Assembly (NCBI RefSeq): GCF_002068095.1
Contig: NZ_LWIG01000001.1
Coordinates: forward strand, 872,974-936,973
DNA length: 64,000 nucleotides
Direction: 5' to 3'
Origin: Bradyrhizobium sacchari
Lineage (GTDB): Bacteria > Pseudomonadota > Alphaproteobacteria > Rhizobiales > Xanthobacteraceae
How positions within the stretch are numbered: position 1 is the first letter of the stretch; every line of letters begins with the position of its first letter. The notes under the pieces were generated by a model, which was given only the letters and a program-made list of their open reading frames with translations, did not search any database and had not been told where the DNA came from. Below are positions 26,415-36,617 of the stretch, piece by piece. Both the position numbers and the translations under genes were made by a program.

Positions 26415-28882
26415 GCGGCGGTACCCAGGCAATCGCCGAACAGGCGCGCGGCGGTGTCGGCGTCCAGCGAGAGGTCGCGAATGCAGGCGTCGACCGAGGC
26501 GCGGTAGATGTCGTCGATGCCGTAGCGTCCGATGACCTCGAGCTGCGCCTCGCTCAGCGACGCCGTCTTGCGGCTCCGGTACCGATAGGCGGTGTCCGAT
26601 CCGTGCAGGCCGACCACGGTGTAGATCTTGGGCTCGTTGAGGAATGTGACGCCCGAACCCTTCGACTCGATCTGCCCGCGCTCCTTCCAATCGGTGACGG
26701 CGGTCTCGGTGAAGCGGGTGGCGAGGCCGAGCCGTTCGAACAGCTTTCGCACCGATCCGGTCGCGTCCTTGCTGGCTTCATAGACATAGTGCGTGACCGG
26801 AACGCCGTGCCGCCTTGCATAGCTCTCGACGCGCTGCGCGTTCAGCGTGGAGATCACGTAGTTCTGAATCAGGCGGTCCTCGGAGACGCGGTCCGACCAT
26901 TTCTCCAGCCATGATGCGAGCGAGCTGGCGGGATCGCGGTCGAGCATGATCATGTGGAGCTTGTCGGCCGGCCAGCCGGCCTCGATCAGCGGCTGCAGCG
27001 GCAGGAACAGGCTCTCGGCCAGCACATAAGGTCCGGCCATCTCCTTGCTGAACACATGCGGCTGCTCCGCCGCGGCCGGCACCGCCCAGGGCTCGCCCGC
27101 ATCTCCGACGAGCCGATGCCGCAGAACGCCCTTCACCGGTTGGAAGTAGGAGGGAATTCCGGCGACCCCGAACAGATTGGTGAGCGCGGTCGAGCCGACA
27201 CGGCAGCGGCCCCACGCGCAGTAGAGCGTCGGGAAGTCTTCGGGAGCCCAGCGCCGGAACGCTTCGCCGAGGCAATCCCGCACCTCCCACATCAATTCGT
27301 CGAGCGCCGCCGGCCTGGTCTGGTACTTGCCGTCCGGTGCGAGCGCCATCGTGTCGAGCGCGGCGTGGTTGCGGCGCACGAGATCGGCGAGGCGGTCGGT
27401 GTCTTCGACTGACGTCGTGATGGTGTTCATCTGCTGACCTTTCGCGTTGAGGATCGAATCGGCCACGATCTGCGCGCGGCGCATGTTGATATCGACGGCG
27501 GCAGCATAGAAATGCGTGCCCTTGGTGGGGCCGCCGACCGCGTAGACGTTCGGATAGGGCGTGCCGTGGCGATCGTGGACACGGCCATCGTCGTAACTGC
27601 AGCGGATTCCGCCGAGCGGGTCGAACGCGATGAGCCCCTGTCGCTGCATGTCCTGATAGAGCGGGCTTGTGTCCGTCCGGTAGGACGGGCCTGTCGCGTC
27701 GATAACGTAATCGATGTCGTGACGATCACCGTCGCCCATGATTGCGCAAAACCGGCTGCCGGTGGCGGTCACGTCGCGCAGCCTGGCGCGGGTCGAGAGC
27801 CTGTCCGACCGCATCAGATCGCGGATCCGGATGGCGTTCTCCAGCGGCATCGCGGAACGGTTGCGAAGCCAGCCGGAATTGTAGACGTCCATGAACTGCG
27901 TCTTTTCGGCGTCGCTCATCCGCCGCCAGGCCTCGCACATCACGTCGATGATACTGACGAGGTAGGAATGGACGCTGGGCTCACCGGTCTCGGCTCGCGC
28001 GATGTTGTGCTCGAGATCGGTCAATGCGTCGCCATCGATGTTCCGGCAGGACAGATCGCAGCGAATCCCCGTGGTCTCCAGCAGCAGTTCAGACAGGCGG
28101 GAGGCAAAGGCGTCCGCTTCGATTCGCTCGCGGTCGGCCACGTAGCGATGCAGTGCGTCGCGAAAGTTGCTCGCGATCGCAGGAATCGTCGCCGTCTGCA
28201 CGGTGGGAAACAGGCCGCTTCTTGAGAAGCAGGTCATCCTGACGGCTTGATGGGTCTTGGCCAGTGCCGCAGCGGTGTCGACCGCGCTGAGCCCGCTTCC
28301 GAGGATGCCAACCTCGATACTGTCGCGATCTTCGAAGGTGAATTGGGCGTAGGGATCGCGAATGTAGTCCGGGTGGCCGGCCAGACCGTAATGATCGTCG
28401 GGCGCTTTGTGACCGGTGCAGAGGATCAGCACGGACGAGATATGCGTGATGTTGCGGTCGGTCGTCAGCAGCACATCGCGGTCCGGCGAGAACCGCGCCC
28501 GCACCACCTCCGCCTGTTCGACATGAACGGGCACACCGGCGCTGCGGCATTGCGCCATCGCGGCCATCCGCGCCGAGTCGAGATAGTCCCGATAGACCAT
28601 CCGCGGCAGATGCTTGTCGCCGTGGCAGGAGAGGCCGCGGGCCCGCAGCCAGCGCAGGAACTCCTCCGCGTCGCCCGGGCGGGTCGACATCGTCGAGGGC
28701 TTCATATTGAGCAGATGGCGGTCGCTCTGCGTGCGATAAGCAATTCCGCCGTCGAAGCCGGATTTGTCGAAGAGCTGAATTCCGCTGATTGTGACCTGGT
28801 GGCGCTTAGCCGCGATGAGCTCGGCCAGATGACGCAACACCGTGATGCCTGTCGCGCCACCGCCGACAATGCTGATGATCAT
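26411..28882 (-). CDS. Fusion of FAD/NAD(P)-dependent oxidoreductase and PAPS-type sulfotransferase
   Basis: An 823-residue protein made of two enzymes. Residues 1 to about 480 are a flavoprotein: FAD motif VGGGATGI at the start, [17 protein letters not shown] of the NAD_binding_9 type, a second dinucleotide motif [22 protein letters not shown], and [15 protein letters not shown] near the end. Residues 485-823 look like a sulfotransferase: [11 protein letters not shown] (557-567) fits the 5'-phosphosulfate loop and [12 protein letters not shown] (647-658) the 3'-phosphate site with Arg and Ser. It heads the cysD-cysNC operon with an ATGA overlap. Its role is inferred as oxidation plus sulfation of one substrate. 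A ribosome-site-like AAAGG lies before internal Met485. Confidence 0.82.
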   Translation of the reverse strand: MIISIVGGGATGITVLRHLAELIAAKRHQVTISGIQLFDKSGFDGGIAYRTQSDRHLLNMKPSTMSTRPGDAEEFLRWLRARGLSCHGDKHLPRMVYRDYLDSARMAAMAQCRSAGVPVHVEQAEVVRARFSPDRDVLLTTDRNITHISSVLILCTGHKAPDDHYGLAGHPDYIRDPYAQFTFEDRDSIEVGILGSGLSAVDTAAALAKTHQAVRMTCFSRSGLFPTVQTATIPAIASNFRDALHRYVADRERIEADAFASRLSELLLETTGIRCDLSCRNIDGDALTDLEHNIARAETGEPSVHSYLVSIIDVMCEAWRRMSDAEKTQFMDVYNSGWLRNRSAMPLENAIRIRDLMRSDRLSTRARLRDVTATGSRFCAIMGDGDRHDIDYVIDATGPSYRTDTSPLYQDMQRQGLIAFDPLGGIRCSYDDGRVHDRHGTPYPNVYAVGGPTKGTHFYAAAVDINMRRAQIVADSILNAKGQQMNTITTSVEDTDRLADLVRRNHAALDTMALAPDGKYQTRPAALDELMWEVRDCLGEAFRRWAPEDFPTLYCAWGRCRVGSTALTNLFGVAGIPSYFQPVKGVLRHRLVGDAGEPWAVPAAAEQPHVFSKEMAGPYVLAESLFLPLQPLIEAGWPADKLHMIMLDRDPASSLASWLEKWSDRVSEDRLIQNYVISTLNAQRVESYARRHGVPVTHYVYEASKDATGSVRKLFERLGLATRFTETAVTDWKERGQIESKGSGVTFLNEPKIYTVVGLHGSDTAYRYRSRKTASLSEAQLEVIGRYGIDDIYRASVDACIRDLSLDADTAARLFGDCLGTAA
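27430..27443 (-). promoter_or_regulatory. Possible internal ribosome site for the sulfotransferase domain
   Basis: GAAAGG (27443-27438) precedes an in-frame ATG whose A is at 27430, with seven bases between. The ATG is Met485, exactly at the boundary of the flavoprotein and sulfotransferase parts. Initiation here would give a 339-residue stand-alone sulfotransferase. It may also be the fossil start of a once separate gene. Confidence 0.35.
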
Positions 28883-29015
28883 CGCTCACTCCCCTGTTTT
28901 GACCCAGGCGCGAGCAGGCGCTCGGCGTGGGGGCCTCCCAAAGCCGTTGGTTGATCGACGCGTCAGAAAGTTGGGGTGCGGCCGGCCTCGGGTCGGCCGC
29001 AGGAGGCGCGGGGCG

Positions 29016-31046
29016 TCAGGCGGCCCGCACCGTGTCGAGGAATTTTGCGACCTCGTCCTTGAGGCGGCCGCTCTCGGTCGAGAGCGAGCGCGCGGATGCC
29101 AGAACCTGTGTCGAAGCCGAGCCGGTGGCGCTGGCGCCATGGCTGACTTGGGCGATCTTGTCTGCGACTTCGACCGTTCCCTTGGCGGCTTCACTGACGT
29201 TGCGTGCGATCTCGGCGGTCGCGGCGCCCTGCTCCTCGATGGTGGCCGCAATGGTCGTCGAGATGTCCGAAATCCTGGAGATCGTCGAGCCGATCTCCTT
29301 GATCGCGCCGACGGAATCTTCCGTGGCCGTCTGCATGCCGGCGATCTGCGCGCCGATCTCCTCGGTCGCCCGCGCGGTCTGGGCCGCGAGTGCCTTGACC
29401 TCGCTCGCCACCACGGCGAAGCCGCGGCCGGATTCGCCGGCGCGGGCCGCTTCGATCGTGGCGTTCAGCGCCAGCAGATTGGTCTGTTCTGCAATCGCGG
29501 TGATCAGCTTGACGACGTCGCCGATGCGGCCCGCGGCCTTGAGCAGTTCGTTGATGCGGGCGTCGGTCCGCTTCGCCTGCATCACGGCTTCGCCGGCGAT
29601 ACGGCTCGAATCGTGGACCTGGCGGCCGATTTCGACCACCGACGCGCTCATCTCCTCGGCGGCAGACGCCACGGCGCCGACGTTGGCAGATGCTTCCTCG
29701 GAGGCGGCGGCCACCATGCCGGAGAGCTGCTCGGTCTCCTCGGCGGTGCCGGACAGCGTGCCGGCGGCGGCTTCGAGCTGCTGGGAGGCGGCCGAAACCG
29801 AGTTGATGATGCCGCCCACGGCCGCTTCGAACGCTCCAGCGAGCCTGACCATCTCCTGCTTGCGCCGGGCGGCGGCAGCCGCCTCCTGATCCTTCTGCTC
29901 GGCTTCCATCTGCCCAAGGCGGATCAGATTGTCCCTGAAGGTACGGGCCGCACGGGCATTGTCGCCGACTTCGTCACCGCGGGTGGTGTAGGGAATCTCG
30001 ACGGCCTTGTTGCCCCCGGCGAGTTGCAGCAGCACGTCGCCGATGCGGCGGATCGGCCGGGCGATGCTCAGCACCGAAAACAGCGCCGAGCCAGCCAGGA
30101 CCAGAATCACGAGGATACCGACGGCAAGGCTGACCTGGGTCGCCTGCTCTAGCGCATTCACGAGCTGGCTCTGGCGCAGGGTCACGAACTCGTTGTTGGC
30201 GGCAACCAGCTTGTCGACGCGCGTCGTGATTTCCTTGGCGGCCGGAACGATCCGCTCTTCGAACACGCGCGTCTTGGTTTCCTCGGCCCTCGCCGCTGCG
30301 GCAGTCGCCGCCTTGTAACGTCCCGCCAGCGTCGCCAGTGCGTCGATTCCGTCCGCGATCTCTTTGTCGGCGGCGGATTGACGCGCGTTCTTGAGCACGC
30401 GGATCATGGCGTCGGCACGTCCGGCGAGGCGATTCTTCTGCTCCCCGTCGCTGGTCGCCGTGAAATGCCAATTGGCCGCGCTGACCGCCTTGAACAAGGC
30501 GTCGGCTTCGCGCAGCTCGACCTCGATGTTGAGCCGGTTCTGCGATGCGGCCATGGCGGGCGAGGCCAGCAGTTTCTCGAGCGCCTTGTTCCAGGCCTCC
30601 TCGATCTGGCTTGCCGTGGCGAATTCGGCGACGGCGGTGGCGCGGGCCTCGGCGAGATCGTTGCCGGCCTTCAGAGAGGTGCCGAGCAGGATCTTCACCT
30701 CGCGACAGAGCTCTTTGGCTTCGGCACGCCTGGACCGCTCCAGTGCGGCGTCGATTTCGGTCGTGGCACTGGCGATGGAGCCGCGCAATGTTTCGAGATG
30801 TTTGGCGAGGCCGTCGGCGGAGGACGCAGATCCGATTTCCGCTATGGCGAGGCGTGCCCGGGTCACCGCGAGTTCGGCGCCCTGGGCGTTGGCCTTGTTC
30901 GCGGTGTTGATGACCACCAGCCGGCTCAGTTCGGCGATCTGTTCGTTGCGAATGAGCTGGTTGGCGAGCATGCCGCCGACCAGAAGAACCCCCGCACTCG
31001 CGGTCAGCCCCAGCTTTGTACCGATGCGAAACTTGAACGATGCCAT
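29016..31046 (-). CDS. Methyl-accepting chemotaxis protein
   Basis: A 676-residue membrane receptor. TM1 is near 12-30. A large, mostly helical periplasmic domain (about 31-300) is rich in Ala and Glu. TM2 is near 300-325, followed by a HAMP linker ([18 protein letters not shown]) and a long coiled-coil signalling domain with [16 protein letters not shown], the tip that binds CheW and CheA. The C-terminus has no CheR-binding pentapeptide. The ligand is unknown. The start at 31046 follows GGGGAGCGG; an in-frame upstream start at 31112 would add an unrelated basic tail. It lies 133 bp upstream of the sulfotransferase operon in the same direction. Confidence 0.95.
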   Translation of the reverse strand: MASFKFRIGTKLGLTASAGVLLVGGMLANQLIRNEQIAELSRLVVINTANKANAQGAELAVTRARLAIAEIGSASSADGLAKHLETLRGSIASATTEIDAALERSRRAEAKELCREVKILLGTSLKAGNDLAEARATAVAEFATASQIEEAWNKALEKLLASPAMAASQNRLNIEVELREADALFKAVSAANWHFTATSDGEQKNRLAGRADAMIRVLKNARQSAADKEIADGIDALATLAGRYKAATAAAARAEETKTRVFEERIVPAAKEITTRVDKLVAANNEFVTLRQSQLVNALEQATQVSLAVGILVILVLAGSALFSVLSIARPIRRIGDVLLQLAGGNKAVEIPYTTRGDEVGDNARAARTFRDNLIRLGQMEAEQKDQEAAAAARRKQEMVRLAGAFEAAVGGIINSVSAASQQLEAAAGTLSGTAEETEQLSGMVAAASEEASANVGAVASAAEEMSASVVEIGRQVHDSSRIAGEAVMQAKRTDARINELLKAAGRIGDVVKLITAIAEQTNLLALNATIEAARAGESGRGFAVVASEVKALAAQTARATEEIGAQIAGMQTATEDSVGAIKEIGSTISRISDISTTIAATIEEQGAATAEIARNVSEAAKGTVEVADKIAQVSHGASATGSASTQVLASARSLSTESGRLKDEVAKFLDTVRAA

Positions 31047-31376
31047 GCTCAACCGCTCCCCACACGCAGACCGAGTACTCCTCCTTAATACTAAATAGCG
31101 CGTGAATATCAAACTCCGTACAACTACAGGAGGTATCGAACGGAGAGTGCTTGGAACAGCGCGCCACGCATAGGTACGGTTTCCCGATCCGGCGAGGCTA
31201 TGAGGCGATGCCCGCCATCTGCGGCCCGCGAGGCATGCCTTGTCGGCCTCCCCGACTCAGTCCTAAAAGGCGATGGGATTGGGATGAATCATCATCGCGC
31301 TTAGGTTGTTGTTTACGCATGATCTTTGCGGAAAACCGCTTCGCACTTTTCCGGATCACGCTTTAGCGTGGGCCCG
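31047..31376. other. Intergenic stretch between MCP and nuclease genes
   Basis: A divergent promoter region with no convincing gene. It contains AT-rich sequence just ahead of the MCP start (AATACTAAATAG) and a repeat at 31317-31367. No further structure was recognised. Confidence 0.5.
31317..31367. repeat. GCATGATCTTTGCGGAAAACC intergenic repeat
   Basis: GCATGATCTTTGCGGAAAAC, then CTTTTCCGGATCACG, ending in CTTTAGCG. Its two halves can pair (GATCTTTGCGGAAAA with TTTTCCGGATC). I recognise it as a repeat common in this bacterial group. It ends 10 bp before the nuclease start codon. Confidence 0.6.
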
Positions 31377-31967
31377 ATGCGCTTTCAGGATCGCCCCAAT
31401 GCCTATCGGCCGCGGTTCTTCGGCTCGCCGTTCGGCCGCCGCTTCTCCGGATTGTTGCCGTGGATGTTCGTGGTCGGCGTCGTCGCGGCGATCGTGCTCG
31501 CCTTCCGGCACGGAGCGGATTGGCCAGGTTCACATAGTGTCGACGGCCGGTCGCAGGACGCCGAGATCATCTTGCAGCAGTCCGGCAAGACCGATCTGCA
31601 CCAGCCTGTCGACGTCATCCGCACCATCGATGGCGACACCTTCCTCGCGCGGGTGCATCAGCAGGGTGGCCGCGATCTCGTCGCGCGCGTTCGCCTGCGC
31701 GGCATCGATGCACCCGAGATGAAGGCGTCCTGTCAGGAAGAGTTGAACAAGGCTGAAGCTGCGACCGACGCGCTGCGCAGGCTGCTCGGCCAGGGCGGCG
31801 TCACGCTCACCAATCTCGGCGCCGACAAGTATGGGCGCGTCCTCGCCGATGTCGCAACCCGGCAAACCGCGAACGTTTCGGCGGCGCTGCTCGCCGGCGG
31901 TTACGTGCGGAGCTACAATGGCGGCCATCGCGACGGCTGGTGCGCACGGAGCTGGCGCTTCTGGTGA
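31377..31967 (+). CDS. Membrane-anchored thermonuclease (SNase) family protein
   Basis: A 196-residue protein. The basic N-terminus leads into one hydrophobic helix (LLPWMFVVGVVAAIVLAF), so it is probably anchored in the inner membrane and faces the periplasm. The staphylococcal-nuclease fold follows, with TIDGDTFLARV (calcium Asp), RVRLRGIDAPE (catalytic Arg and Glu) and DKYGRVLADV (second Arg). All key residues are kept, so nuclease activity is plausible. The ATG at 31377 is chosen because it follows the repeat; a TTG 51 bp upstream would start inside the repeat. The ribosome site is weak. A shared terminator follows the stop codon. Confidence 0.88.
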   Translation: MRFQDRPNAYRPRFFGSPFGRRFSGLLPWMFVVGVVAAIVLAFRHGADWPGSHSVDGRSQDAEIILQQSGKTDLHQPVDVIRTIDGDTFLARVHQQGGRDLVARVRLRGIDAPEMKASCQEELNKAEAATDALRRLLGQGGVTLTNLGADKYGRVLADVATRQTANVSAALLAGGYVRSYNGGHRDGWCARSWRFW

Positions 31968-31970
31968 CAA

Positions 31971-31999
31971 AAAAAGCCGCGTCCAACACGCGGCTTTTT
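31971..31999. terminator. Bidirectional intrinsic terminator
   Basis: AAAAAGCCGCGT - CCAAC - ACGCGGCTTTTT: a perfect 12-bp stem with a 5-base loop, flanked by A and T runs, so it can end transcription on both strands. It lies between the convergent nuclease and L,D-transpeptidase genes. Confidence 0.92.
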
Positions 32000-32019
32000 C
32001 AATTCTCTCGTTCCGACGA

Positions 32020-32535
32020 TCAGCGCGTCACGACCACCGTCGTGCCGACGGAGACGCGGCCGTAGAGATCGGTGATGTCGTCGTTGAGCATGCGGATGCA
32101 GCCATAGGAGACGAAACCGCCGACCGAGCCCGGCACGTTGGTGCCGTGGATGGCATATTCGCCGCCGGCCAGGGTCATCGCCGCAACGCCCATCGGGTTC
32201 CGCGGCGAGCCGCCGGGAATGACGTCGGGAAGCTGCGGCTTGTCGCGCTTCACCTCTGCGGGCGGCGACCAGGCCGGGTTGCGGTACTTGCCGTCGATGC
32301 GGGTGGTGCCGGCCCACTGCTTGCCGGACTTGCCGACGCCGACCGGGTAGCGCACGGCGTGGCCGGAATCGAGAATGAGGTAGAGTTTGCGCTCGTTGGT
32401 CTTCACCACGATGGTGCCCGGCGAATAGTCGCCCGGATGCGTGCCCACCAGCTCCGGCCGTGCCTCGGCTGCCGTCGACACCAAGACCCCTGCCCCGATG
32501 GTGGCGGCCAGCGCCGCCGCAATCCTCATCGACAT
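32020..32535 (-). CDS. L,D-transpeptidase (YkuD domain), periplasmic
   Basis: A 171-residue exported enzyme. A signal peptide ends near TAAEA. The YkuD catalytic motif is complete: HGTNVPGSVGG and SYGCIRM, with catalytic Cys and His. Such enzymes make 3-3 peptidoglycan cross-links or attach proteins to peptidoglycan. In hyphomicrobial bacteria, which grow from one pole, they are especially numerous. The ATG at 32535 is preceded by GGAAGGGAAG; a longer in-frame start at 32583 lacks this. It converges on the nuclease gene through a shared terminator. Confidence 0.95.
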   Translation of the reverse strand: MSMRIAAALAATIGAGVLVSTAAEARPELVGTHPGDYSPGTIVVKTNERKLYLILDSGHAVRYPVGVGKSGKQWAGTTRIDGKYRNPAWSPPAEVKRDKPQLPDVIPGGSPRNPMGVAAMTLAGGEYAIHGTNVPGSVGGFVSYGCIRMLNDDITDLYGRVSVGTTVVVTR

Positions 32536-33002
32536 CAATGCTTCCCTTCCGTTGCCCCGAACGGGTCGTCCAAATCTACGCAAAACCCGGCAATTGCCCG
32601 CTCGCCCACGCAGTATTAACCGCGCCCGTTAACCGGATGGTTTCCAGGCGCCGTCGGCAAGGGCCAGCCAGCAGGGGGAACAAAGGAAATGTTCGAAATA
32701 AAGTAAATGACCTGAAAACAACACTTGCCGGGAAAGATACGGCTGTGCCGGCACGCGCTCTGACAAGAGCGTGAGGATGCGAATGGCCATTGTTTTGGAA
32801 GGGGCATTAGCGCGCGACCAAGTCTCGTGTCCCGGACGCGGCGCAGCGCCATCTGCGCGTTTACGCGCGTCTTCGACGCGCTATGGCGTTGCGACGCAGA
32901 GCCGGGACCCAGGAGGCCGCACGTTCTGCCGTGGCCGGGCCCCGGCTCTGCAGCGCACCGCTAAAGGAGCGCTGCGCTGCATCCGGGACATCCGGCTTGG
33001 CT
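32536..33002. other. 467-bp intergenic stretch with a long repeat
   Basis: No gene is seen. The left third is AT-richer around 32690-32750 and holds the likely promoter of the L,D-transpeptidase gene. The right third is filled by the repeat at 32828-32993. Confidence 0.5.
32828..32993. repeat. Composite GTCCCGGAC repeat, two copies
   Basis: First copy: GTCCCGGACGCGGCGCAGCG ... GCGTTGCGACGCAGAGCCGG, ending GGGACCC. Second copy: GGCCGGGCCCCGGCTCTGCA ... GCGCTGCGCTGCATCCGGGA. Both are imperfect hairpins of the same style as 8465-8605. It lies downstream of acs. Confidence 0.55.
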
Positions 33003-34949
33003 TTACGCCGACTTCTTGTTCTGCCGGTTCTTCACGAGATCATCGACCACGGCGGGATCGGCGAGGGTCGAGGTGTCGCCCAGGCTGCCCGGCTCGTCCT
33101 CGGCGATCTTGCGCAGGATGCGGCGCATGATCTTGCCGGAGCGGGTCTTGGGCAGGCCCGGCGCGAACTGGATCTGGTCGGGCGAGGCGATCGGGCCGAT
33201 CTCCTTGCGCACCCAGGTCACGAGCTCCTTGCGAAGATCGTCGGTCGGCTGCACGCCGGCCATCAGGGTGACATAGGCGTAGATGCCCTGGCCCTTGATG
33301 TCGTGCGGGAAGCCGACCACGGCGGCTTCCGACACCTTTTCATGCGCGACCAGCGCGCTCTCGACTTCCGCGGTACCCATGCGGTGACCGCTGACGTTGA
33401 TGACGTCGTCGACGCGGCCGGTGATCCAGTAATAGCCGTCGGCATCGCGTCGGCAGCCGTCACCCGTAAAATACTTGCCCTTGTAGGTCGAGAAATAGGT
33501 CTGCTCGAAGCGAGCGTGGTCGCCATAGACCGTGCGCATCTGGCCCGGCCAAGAGCGCGTCAGGCACAGATTGCCGGTGGTCTCACCCTCCAGCACCTTG
33601 CCGTCGGCATCGACGATTTCAGGGACCACGCCGAAGAACGGCTGCGTCGCCGAGCCCGGCTTCAGCTTGGTTGCGCCCGGCAGCGGCGTGATCAGGATGC
33701 CGCCGGTTTCGGTCTGCCACCAGGTGTCCACGATCGGGCATCGGTCATCGCCGACGACGCGATGATACCACTCCCATGCTTCGGGATTGATGGGCTCGCC
33801 GACCGAGCCGAGCAGGCGCAGGCTCGCGCGCGAAGTCTTCTTCACCGGCTCGTCGCCGCTCTGCATCAGCGCGCGGATCGCGGTCGGCGCGGTGTAGAAG
33901 ATGTTGACCTTGTGCTTGTCGATGACGTTCCAGAACCGCGAATTATCAGGGTAATTCGGCACGCCTTCGAACATCAGCGTGGTCGCGCCGTTGGCGAGCG
34001 GCCCGTAGAGGATGTAGCTGTGGCCGGTGACCCAGCCGACGTCGGCGGTGCACCAGTAGATGTCGCCGTCGTGATAGTCGAAGACGTATTGATGCGTCAT
34101 CGAGGCGAACACGAGATAGCCCGCAGTGGTGTGCAGCACGCCCTTGGGCTGGCCGGTCGAGCCCGAGGTGTAGAGGATGAACAGCGGGTCCTCGGCGTGC
34201 ATGTGCTCGACCGGGCATTCGGTCGTCACCATCGCCGCCGCCTCGTGGTACCAGAGGTCGCGCGTCGGGTTCATGTCGATCTTGCCGCCGGTGCGCTTGA
34301 CCACGACGACCCAGTCGACGCCGTCGGCTTTAGCGAGCGCCGCGTCGACATTGGCCTTCAGTGGCACCTTCTTGCCGCCGCGCAGGCCTTCGTCCGCAGT
34401 GATGATCACCTTGGATTTGCAGTCGTTGATGCGCTGGGCGAGGCTGTCGGGCGAGAAGCCCGCGAACACCACGGAGTGGATCGCGCCGATCCGCGCGCAG
34501 GCCAGCATCGCATAGGCTGCCTCGGGGATCATCGGCAGGTAGATCGTGACCCGGTCGCCCTTCTTGACGTTGCGGGTGCGCAGGATGTTCGCCATCCGGC
34601 ACACTTCGTCGTGCAGCTCCTTGTAGGTGATGTGCTTCGACTGTGAGGGATCGTCGCCTTCCCAGATGATCGCGGTCTGGTTGGCGCGCGTATGCAGGTG
34701 CCGATCGATGCAGTTGTGGGCGACGTTGAGGATGCCGTCCTCGAACCATTTGATCGAGATGTTGCCGGGCGCGAAGGAGACGTTCTCGATTTTAGTCGGC
34801 GCCTTCATCCAGTCGATGCGCTTGGCCTGTTCGGCCCAGAAGCCGTTCGGGTCCGAGATCGAGCGCGCGTACATGTCCTTGTACTTGGCCTGGTCGACCC
34901 AGGCGCGTTTCGCCCATTCCGCCGGCACGTCGTAGATCTTCTCGGACAT
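33003..34949 (-). CDS. acs: Acetyl-CoA synthetase
   Basis: A 648-residue AMP-forming ligase that makes acetyl-CoA from acetate, ATP and CoA. The adenylation motif is [13 protein letters not shown], with WWQTETGG and the hinge region [14 protein letters not shown]. The C-terminal [10 protein letters not shown] holds the Lys that protein acetyltransferases modify to switch the enzyme off. Full family length. The start at 34949 follows GGAGGGAAAT; an ATG seven codons upstream lacks a site. A palindrome lies 42-55 bp upstream. The gene stands alone; a CBS or acetyltransferase regulator is not adjacent. Confidence 0.97.
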   Translation of the reverse strand: MSEKIYDVPAEWAKRAWVDQAKYKDMYARSISDPNGFWAEQAKRIDWMKAPTKIENVSFAPGNISIKWFEDGILNVAHNCIDRHLHTRANQTAIIWEGDDPSQSKHITYKELHDEVCRMANILRTRNVKKGDRVTIYLPMIPEAAYAMLACARIGAIHSVVFAGFSPDSLAQRINDCKSKVIITADEGLRGGKKVPLKANVDAALAKADGVDWVVVVKRTGGKIDMNPTRDLWYHEAAAMVTTECPVEHMHAEDPLFILYTSGSTGQPKGVLHTTAGYLVFASMTHQYVFDYHDGDIYWCTADVGWVTGHSYILYGPLANGATTLMFEGVPNYPDNSRFWNVIDKHKVNIFYTAPTAIRALMQSGDEPVKKTSRASLRLLGSVGEPINPEAWEWYHRVVGDDRCPIVDTWWQTETGGILITPLPGATKLKPGSATQPFFGVVPEIVDADGKVLEGETTGNLCLTRSWPGQMRTVYGDHARFEQTYFSTYKGKYFTGDGCRRDADGYYWITGRVDDVINVSGHRMGTAEVESALVAHEKVSEAAVVGFPHDIKGQGIYAYVTLMAGVQPTDDLRKELVTWVRKEIGPIASPDQIQFAPGLPKTRSGKIMRRILRKIAEDEPGSLGDTSTLADPAVVDDLVKNRQNKKSA

Positions 34950-35338
34950 ATTTCCCTCCACATGCGGCAAGCTCAGGCCATGCCGACATCATCATTTGAA
35001 TGATTATGCGTCGGGCTAACCGGACCCGACAAGGAGCACAAGCTGGACCTTCGGAGAGCCGCCGGCCATGCGGAGGATCAAGGTGCGCGGGGCGGGCTGT
35101 CGCAAATCTGAAACAAGCCGACAGGCCCCTTTCGGCCTTTACCCCAATCGCCGGAACAGACCGGCGCAGAGCCCTATGCGCGGAACGGCGGTACTTGGGA
35201 ACCGTTCTTCACTGATTCGGGACTCGCAATACGGTTCGGAACACCCTAAATGGCCAACCCGGGTCCGAAGAGACCCTTGGGAACAAAAATCACAACAGCG
35301 GCATTGACCGGTAACAGGCAGGGCTAAGGCGTAAGGCT
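34950..35338. other. Divergent intergenic stretch between acs and topoisomerase IB
   Basis: 389 bp without a gene. It contains a palindrome near acs (34991-35004). The right end runs through a purine-rich leader (CAGGCAGGGCTAAGGCGTAAGG) into the topoisomerase start, where AAGG is the probable ribosome site. Confidence 0.5.
34991..35004. promoter_or_regulatory. Palindrome upstream of acs
   Basis: ATCATT-TG-AATGAT has perfect 6-bp arms and ends 42 bp before the acs start. Its position and symmetry fit a dimeric regulator site. No factor can be named. Confidence 0.35.
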
Positions 35339-36508
35339 ATGATGGATCAGCAGAATCTCGGGACGTTGCGGCCCGCTTCAGCCGATCCTGCCGCTATTGC
35401 GCTGGCCAAGGCCCTCGGACAATGGCCGAAACCGGCCCCATCCAGCCGTCCCAGCCCGAAAAAGGTGTTCGACACGGCCTCCCCGGCGACGGTCGAGGCG
35501 CTTGCCAAGGAGCTGGGTCTCCGGCTCGGCGACCAGAATGAGCTGACTATCCGCCGCATCAGGCGCGGCAAGGGCTATTCCTTCGTCCACCCCAACGGCG
35601 CCCACATCCGCGACGCCCGCACCATCCGTCGGCTGCACGCCATGGCGGTGCCGCCGGCCTATCGCGAGGTGCGCTACTCCGCCGATCCGAGCTCGCATCT
35701 CCAGGCCGTGGGACGCGATGCCGCGGGCCGGCTGCAATATCGCTATCACGCCGATTGGGAGAAGGTGCGCGAGCACCGCAAGGCGCATCGCCTGGAGAAG
35801 CTCGTCGGCGCGCTGCCAAAGATCCGGCGCAAGGTCTCGGCGTTCCTGTCGGGCGACGAGCCGACGCGCGAGTTCGCGCTCTCGGCCGTGATCGAGCTGA
35901 TCGCCCGCACCGCGATCCGTCCCGGCAATGAATCCTATGCCCGCCTGAATGGCACGCGCGGCGCCACCACGCTGCTGAAGTCCAACGTCACGCTGGAAGA
36001 CGACTGCTTCGTGCTGACCTTCAAGGCCAAGGGCGGCAAGGCGGTACGCAAGGAATGCGACGCGGCGAAGCTCGTGCGCGCCATCGGCATTTTGCAGGGT
36101 GTCCCCGGCAAGCGCATGTTCCAGTACCGGGATGCCTACGGCATCGTCCGTGCCGTCAACACCACGCAGGTGAATGCGTTCTTGCGCGAGATCGCGGGCA
36201 TCAAGATCTCGCTGAAGGATTTCCGTACGCTGATGGCGTCCGCGGTCGTGGTGGAATCGCTGTCACGGATCACGCCGGCGACCAGCCAGCGCGGCCGCAA
36301 GAAGCAGGTGCTGGACGCGATCCGCGCCGCTGCCGACAAGCTCTCGAATACGCCGGCGATCTGCCGCAAGAGCTACGTCCACGACACCATCGTCACCGCC
36401 TTCGAGGAGGGCATTTTGGAGCGTTTTGCTGCGACGATGAAGGGCCAGCGTTCGCAGGCGCGGCGCGAGCAGCTGCTGGCGCAGGTGGTGGCGACCGCCG
36501 CGGTGTAA
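35339..36508 (+). CDS. DNA topoisomerase IB
   Basis: A 389-residue poxvirus-type topoisomerase IB, which relaxes supercoils by making a 3'-phosphotyrosine nick. The N-terminal part has TIRRIRRGKGYSFVHPNG and VPPAYREV. The catalytic domain has IRPGNESYA, LTFKAKGGKAVRK and the active-site Tyr in CRKSYVHDTI. The first 45 residues form an extra Pro/Ala/Lys-rich tail before the conserved domain. Bacterial copies are non-essential and patchy, and are proposed to act under stress. Two ATG codons stand in tandem at the start. Confidence 0.94.
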   Translation: MMDQQNLGTLRPASADPAAIALAKALGQWPKPAPSSRPSPKKVFDTASPATVEALAKELGLRLGDQNELTIRRIRRGKGYSFVHPNGAHIRDARTIRRLHAMAVPPAYREVRYSADPSSHLQAVGRDAAGRLQYRYHADWEKVREHRKAHRLEKLVGALPKIRRKVSAFLSGDEPTREFALSAVIELIARTAIRPGNESYARLNGTRGATTLLKSNVTLEDDCFVLTFKAKGGKAVRKECDAAKLVRAIGILQGVPGKRMFQYRDAYGIVRAVNTTQVNAFLREIAGIKISLKDFRTLMASAVVVESLSRITPATSQRGRKKQVLDAIRAAADKLSNTPAICRKSYVHDTIVTAFEEGILERFAATMKGQRSQARREQLLAQVVATAAV

Positions 36509-36511
36509 CGG

Positions 36512-36617
36512 ACACTGCCGTAGGGTGTGCAAAGCGCAAGCGTGACCACCATTTCTGCTGGGCGCTGGGATCGATGGTGGGCACGGCGCAAGTGCGCCTT
36601 TGCTCACTCCACGAGAG
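36512..36617. repeat. Imperfect GGTGTGCAAAGCGCAAGCG intergenic repeat
   Basis: GGGTGTGCAAAGCGCAAGCG, CCACCATTTCTGC..., then GATGGTGGGCACGGCGC, AAGTGCGCCTTTGCTCACTC: the halves are inverted copies (TGTGCAAAGCGCAAGCG against GCGCAAGTGCGCCTTTGC, ACCACCATT against GATGGTGGG). It fills the convergent gap between topoisomerase IB and the SRPBCC gene. Confidence 0.55.
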
